Shown here: positions 59,126 through 64,000 of the stretch, piece by piece | Numbering within the stretch: the first letter of the stretch is position 1 | Layout: every line of letters begins with the position of its first letter | From: Sarcomyxa edulis | Taxonomy: Eukaryota; Basidiomycota; Agaricomycetes; Agaricales; Mycenaceae | NCBI GenBank assembly: GCA_009761415.1 | Contig: QUOL01000007.1 | Coordinates: forward strand, 124,001-188,000 | DNA: 64,000 nt | Direction: 5' to 3' | Program-made: the position numbers and the translations under genes | The notes under the pieces: generated by a model | The model's input: only the letters and a program-made list of their open reading frames with translations | The model's database searches: none | What the model was told of the DNA's origin: nothing

Positions 59126-59993
59126 TATGTACCTTTTTATACCAATTTATACCTATATCCACTGAATATTTATCTGTTTTTTGCGCTGATTCGTTGGCAG
59201 CTCTGGCATGACAGCGATGTGCCAGCGTTGACATATAAACCTAGAAGTGCGTCAGCCATACTCAATCGTGTGTTTTCTGCTTGAACTTTCTACGTTCCAT
59301 GGTTTTAACGTTACAATTCCACTATCCACTTCCTCCTTGCTTCTGTCTTTTCTTGGTCTTTTCCAAGCCTTTTACCAACCTTTTACTCGTCGGAAGCGGT
59401 ATTTTGACGTGTTAAAATCGCAAGGTGTCGCCCTTTCAGTGCACACTGTGGAGGCCGTTTGAGCCACAGAGTATGCCCGAGGTCGTAAAGAGTTTATTTG
59501 GGGTCTTAGGTTTGGGTCTTGAGAGACATCTGCCGCGTCTCCGGCATATGTTTGAATATGAGCCATAGGCGGCAAATTGTCAAAGTCGGTATCGAAGTTT
59601 CTATGATTTTTCGAGGAGACCTCATACTCAGGTCATTGAGTTCACTACAGAGATATGTTTGCCTGGCAGTCTCTCAAAAGAAACCATCGCTAGCTATGTC
59701 GAGCCATCTATATACGTCCGAACGTTCTCATTCCGAAATAATTTGTGCGCCGAACCCGAGTACAGATGTTGAGCTAACTGCTCCATCGATGAACAAAGCT
59801 CCTGAATTGTATGTGTCTGATAATCCTATGTATGTATCCTATGCATCATGAGCGTCGCTGATTATCTATGTATATATCTCGACGTATTAAGAATCAACCC
59901 ACTTGACAGTCCGTCCCCAAAGTCCATCTATCGAATAGCAATAAATCCAATAATGAATAAAACGACCCCACCAGCGTTCGAACCACCAGGGCC
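59126..59993. other. Intergenic, nothing recognised
   Basis: 3' flanks of two convergent genes. Short frames only; no motifs. Confidence 0.5.
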
Positions 59994-62756
59994 TTACACA
60001 ATTCCCATCATCTCCTTCTTCGTCGCGATCTCCTCCTTCAACATAGCTATCCTCGAGTCCAGCCTCGACGACAGATCAGTCGACGAAGTGGCCAACGCAA
60101 AAGCCTGATCCAGTTTCGCGGTAGCGTTTTTCAATGATGCTGCCCAGGCGTCCTTCTCGGTCTCACCGCTACTACCGGCACCGTACTGCCCCGCTGCGGT
60201 CCTTTCTCTCGTACCAGCCTCCGTTTCCTTCAAGTCCAACACAGCAAGTTCGAACATAGCCACACCTCCAATCCACGAGCTCACTTGGACAGTTGATTGT
60301 CGTTTATGAGCGTCGACGAGGAAAGCGCGTGAGGCGACATATGAGCCGGCCGTTCGGTGCACAATACCCAGAAGGAGAGATCGGAGAGCAAGCTCGTCGG
60401 GCGTGTCTAGGTCTAATGGCTCGACGGTTGTAGTATCGGTGGAGGGTATGATGGAAGGACTTGGGATAGTGACAGGTGGCGTTAGAGAAGCCCATTCTTT
60501 GATATGTTCTTCGGCGATCTGTTTTTCCACTCTAGAGTGTGTGTTCCAGACTGCTGGACGGTCGGTATGGGGTCAGAATAGAGATACAAACGACTTACAT
60601 ATTCCGAGTTCTACAAGTCAGACGGAGATGAACGATATGAAGAGAAAGGATGAAACCGATGGAAAGTTACCTTCTGCACAACTGATTTTGATAGCTTTGG
60701 CATACTCGGCTTCAGGCCCGCCTCGCCTCTTCTGTTTCTCTTTATAAAATGCCACTATTTGCATAGTGTCAGAACGACGAGACACACCGATGTCAAGTAC
60801 TCACATTTCTTCTTGATCAAGACTTCAGTAGGTAAATCCTTACCGCCGACTTTCTTCTTTTCTAACAAGGCGGGAACTTCATCTAATAACTCTTGCGCTT
60901 TTTCGTAGTTTCCGAGGGATATGTAACAGCCTAGTGACGAATACTGGAGTTAGCACGATCGATGAGAGAATGAAGGCGAACTTTAGAACCTGCCGCTGCA
61001 AAGTAATACGTGGCGTGACTCCTGCAAAGGTTTTAGAACATAGCCAACATTATACAATTCAACCGTTGCACTGACCAACTATTGAGCGTAGTGATACGGA
61101 TGAACATGTCCGCAGATTCTTGATATCTCCGTTGAGATAGGAGTGTCCATGCAAGTTCAAATACCAGCTGGAACTCGATTGAATGTCAAAGAGCATAGAA
61201 GGACAGGCTTCATGACCTACCAAAGTATCAGCTTGTGCGAATGTGTGCGGTCTTTCCGGTTTCAAGCCTTCTTGAAGGACACGAATGGCGCCGTCGGCGT
61301 CATGCGACATGCGTAAAATCTTCGCCTACGGCCCGAATTATAAAATGCGGTGTTAAGTGGCATGATAGACGCTCTTACACGATTGAGAATCCATAGAGCG
61401 CCTGTTGGGAAGCGAACCTCGACACTGTTCGGGGATGAGCGACCTGATAACATTCCGAAGATAAAGAGATATACCTATCCACGATGGCTTTGTACTGTCT
61501 CAAGATGTGCTCTTCATCAGCTTGGTAACCTGAAAGAAGAAGAATGACACCGTGATAGGTCATCAGAACTAGCCTACAAGGCCTCGTAAGCAATGTCGAC
61601 ACGATTCGGACATTTCAGTAAACGTACCCAGCAAAGACACTGTGGACGTCTTTCTTCGCTGCTGATACGGCGAGCGCTTGCAGAGCTAGTTTTCGATTGT
61701 GCTGGAATCCGAATAACCCGACAACATTTCTGAGATACTTGCTTCATGAGCCGACGCACGGATTGGAGAAGACCGAGCTCACTTGATTTTTCCTGGAAGG
61801 AGCGAGAATACCAGATTGAAAAGGCCAAAGCCAAAAGCAGTCCCAGCTACGATCATTTCTTCCACAGGCCCGTCGGGTTGGATTGCTATAGTTGCAGTTG
61901 CAGTCGGAGGAGCCAGGGTCTTTCCAGCTCCCCATCGACCAAAGAAACTTGGCTTAGATGTAGATGCTATAGATGGTGTTGGTGTCACAGAAGTGCCAGA
62001 AACAATGGGTGTCAAAGTGCTACTGGGCGTCGCCGAAGAGGATGCGCTAGACATGGAAGCTATGGAGGGTTTTCGGCTTGGTGACGGCGTGGCTGCAGGT
62101 GTTGCGTACGGGTCTAGGCCGAGTGGGAATACCGTTTTGTAGAGTCTGAATATGAAGGTGAATAAGGGGTGAACAGATAAGTCAGGTCTCGCCGACGTAC
62201 TTCGTAAATTTAGAGTGAGCGCTGTTCAATGAGTATCTTGGGAGGGATTTAGTTGTCTAGAGAATGAATTAACAATCGAGTCTTACATGCATTGGAGGTA
62301 ACCCATGTATGATTCACTGCATAAATCTTTGTAAGACTGTACACACTCTGATGCAAGGGCACTCACCTGAGAGCATGGGTCATACCGAGCAGAACTACCG
62401 CATCGGCGTGCAAGATATCCCATTCCAAACCGGGTGTAAAGCGCGAGCTGGACGATGAGGGTGAGGAAGTCGAGCGCTGTTTCTTAGCCCCTACCTCGGA
62501 TAGTGCAAGACATCGGGCAGCTTCCACCATTAAGCCGCTCTGGAATCAACGGCGTCAGTGGAATATTGACATTATCATGATGTATGGAATGCACCTCCAT
62601 TCCTAAGGCTGCTTCTAGGAAAGCACAGACGCCAAGGCCTAGGAGATGAAAGGGCGAGTCGTCGCTCGCGAACGTTGTGCGCGCTTCGACAATCTCATTT
62701 GAGAAGAGATGGTTGAATCCTTCCGTTGCACTAACTAACTGTGTAGCGCTCGACAT
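59994..62756 (-). CDS. IML2: IML2-like protein (TTC39/outer-membrane TPR family)
   Basis: A helical, TPR-type protein of the Iml2/TTC39 family; the yeast protein is linked to lipid droplets and clearance of protein inclusions. Start ATG 62754-62756 ([20 protein letters not shown], the family's typical first helix). A Ser/Thr-rich low-complexity region (about 62050-61950) precedes [20 protein letters not shown] and, after a splice, [18 protein letters not shown], typical of the family. Middle exons carry repeat helices. The last exon (60530 to 59994) contains [19 protein letters not shown] and ends at TAA 59994-59996 after KEMMGIV. At least nine introns. The family match is by motif order and is good; the cellular role is inferred from yeast and human relatives. 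Confidence 0.85.
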
Positions 62757-63077
62757 GGAGATATAATCCTATAAAGATATTAGAACGAAGATGAAAGTGT
62801 GAAAGAAGGGCAGATTCGGACTTCCACTCGACGCGGGACTTGTAAGTGGGGACCGGCAACCCGCGCCAAAAATCTGTGGTGAGAAAAATGGTATTTCCCT
62901 TTTTGGAAAAGCACTGCCACTCCGCAACTCTGTATCGCCTGGTCTGTCAGTGGTCTGCGCTTTCCAGGTATGCTAGCACACTATATGTATTCAAAATCAA
63001 GGACATACATTCTAGACTGTAAATATTAAGAGAAGGAGTCATAAAATCTAAGGCTCTAGATGTGCAATAACAATCAT
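62757..63077. other. Intergenic, nothing recognised
   Basis: IML2 upstream region and 3' flank of the right-edge gene. Nothing recognised. Confidence 0.5.
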
Positions 63078-64000
63078 TCAACACTCCATATCTTCATCCA
63101 TTTGGTCCTCGATCTCCTCCCAATCCATAGCAGCAGTCGTCGGAACACCAGATACAAGGGCTGTTGAAGTAGCGGGGTTTTTATTATACCGCTCGACAGC
63201 AATTATGAGCTGTATTAATTTATCATCCTTTTTCATATGTGCAATAAGTGTTTTTGAGGGGATGTCGCGATTACTGTCGTGTCGTCGATGCCAGTTAATT
63301 TGGAGCGTTATATCTGATACTTTGAGCTTCGGGCCTAGTGTCTTGAGCCTATCCACGTCGAGAATGGGGACAACTTGGTCCAATTCAGCCTCTCGAGCAT
63401 CCACCTTCTGTTTTCTCTCCACAACCTTAGCCCGAGCTTCGTCTGCCTCTTGCTGGTCATTCAATGCTTGCAAGCCCCGTCTCTCCTTCTCCAATCCAGA
63501 TGAATCAACTCGACGAGCTTCAGAACGAAGGTAAGCGTGGTCTGCGGGGGTCAGGACTGCCTTCATGAACTTTCGGACATCGTTTCTCTTGTACATCGCG
63601 CGCGCATTGTGTTGGCTGAGGCTCATACGAGGAGCACGACGAAATGCTAACCGTAAGCTTCCTAATGCACCTTCATTAACATCATTAGTGGCAGGTATCC
63701 ATACCCGGTCTTTCTCTGCCTGTGTCAACCCAGAAATCGTGCTGCCTGCTTCGAACTCGCTACAGAATCGACCCCAGGTTTCGAGGGCACCGTCGAAAAA
63801 TGCTACAAGACAAGGCTTTAGGTGCGGTAGGGAGCTGGACATTCTCTGTACTGCATAGAAAACCTCTGGCCTCTCCCACGGCTTCCCATCCAGTGCCCCG
63901 GTCTCGAAAGATGCATCTGGTGCAAGAAGAAGCTCCGGTTTCGAGATAATGGCTCGACAGTGAGCCTTCACCTTCTCGTGAAGTGGTCCCAGCTCCAAGG
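63078..64000 (-). CDS. Right-edge gene, repetitive basidiomycete hypothetical family (5' partial)
   Basis: A single long exon of 306 codons open to the right edge, so the N-terminus is missing; the first track Met is a TTG and not a real start. Visible are FFDGALETWGRFCSEF, NDVNEGALGSLRLAFRRAP, a segment ALYKRNDVRKFM-like, a charged coiled coil (RVDSSGLEKERRGLQALN to VDAREAELDQV), and an acidic end (DQMDEDMEC) with stop at 63078. I recall similar intron-poor proteins as multi-copy hypotheticals in basidiomycetes, often near transposons, possibly transposon-derived; this is memory, not a search. No known catalytic motif is visible. Confidence 0.6.
   Translation of the reverse strand, partial: LELGPLHEKVKAHCRAIISKPELLLAPDASFETGALDGKPWERPEVFYAVQRMSSSLPHLKPCLVAFFDGALETWGRFCSEFEAGSTISGLTQAEKDRVWIPATNDVNEGALGSLRLAFRRAPRMSLSQHNARAMYKRNDVRKFMKAVLTPADHAYLRSEARRVDSSGLEKERRGLQALNDQQEADEARAKVVERKQKVDAREAELDQVVPILDVDRLKTLGPKLKVSDITLQINWHRRHDSNRDIPSKTLIAHMKKDDKLIQLIIAVERYNKNPATSTALVSGVPTTAAMDWEEIEDQMDEDMEC

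Noticed and set aside
58959..59165. Separate small gene downstream of the F-box-like gene
   Set aside because: A neighbouring frame joined through an intron gives the natural C-terminus YDAELGSLARSYYN; the 68-codon frame is a shadow.
1..64000. CRISPR arrays, bacterial insertion sequences, phage genes, tRNA or rRNA genes
   Set aside because: The window is intron-rich eukaryotic DNA; no spaced direct repeats, cloverleaf-like elements or rRNA segments were noticed.

Overview
The window is nuclear DNA of a filamentous fungus, almost certainly a basidiomycete of the Agaricomycetes. Genes are broken by many short GT-AG introns of about 50-60 bases. Gene families typical of mushroom-forming fungi are present: NACHT-WD40 STAND proteins, MYND and BTB/POZ proteins, and A-T-R NRPS-like enzymes. 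No bacterial-style operons, tRNA, rRNA or CRISPR arrays were recognised. Gene models below were joined by hand across introns, so ends and splice sites are predictions.

Layout: 0-15 kb is mostly housekeeping. It holds an ABC half-transporter (-), a BTB/POZ protein (-) divergent from ribosome-biogenesis YTM1 (+), a phosphoinositide phospholipase C (+), an EFM7-type methyltransferase (+), and a convergent MYND-finger protein (-). 15-31 kb is a degenerating tandem array of a unit made of a MYND gene, a spacer and an NLR. It contains two large STAND/NLR-like genes (C2-like / helical / NACHT / 14 WD repeats, both -) and a broken MYND copy. The two NLR genes are nearly identical in their 3' half and 3' flank but strongly diverged in their 5' half. 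31-34.5 kb holds a decayed cytochrome P450 and unidentified sequence.

34.5-40.4 kb carries a SKN7/PRR1-type HSF-response regulator (+) and a SWIM + RING-like zinc-finger protein (-). 41.5-55.8 kb is a large inverted duplication. Two intact, closely related NRPS-like (adenylation - thiolation - reductase) genes point towards each other. They enclose a divergent housekeeping pair, COA1 (-) and COG6 (+). 56-64 kb holds a short-chain dehydrogenase (-), divergent from an F-box-like/nucleotidyltransferase-fold protein (+), then IML2 (TTC39-like, -), and finally a gene running off the right edge that resembles repetitive basidiomycete hypothetical families.

Two parts of the accessory genome dominate: the NLR array, probably self/non-self or stress recognition by analogy with fungal HET proteins, and the duplicated NRPS-like pair, probably making small aromatic aldehydes, alcohols or related metabolites. 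Percent identities given are eye estimates, not computed.
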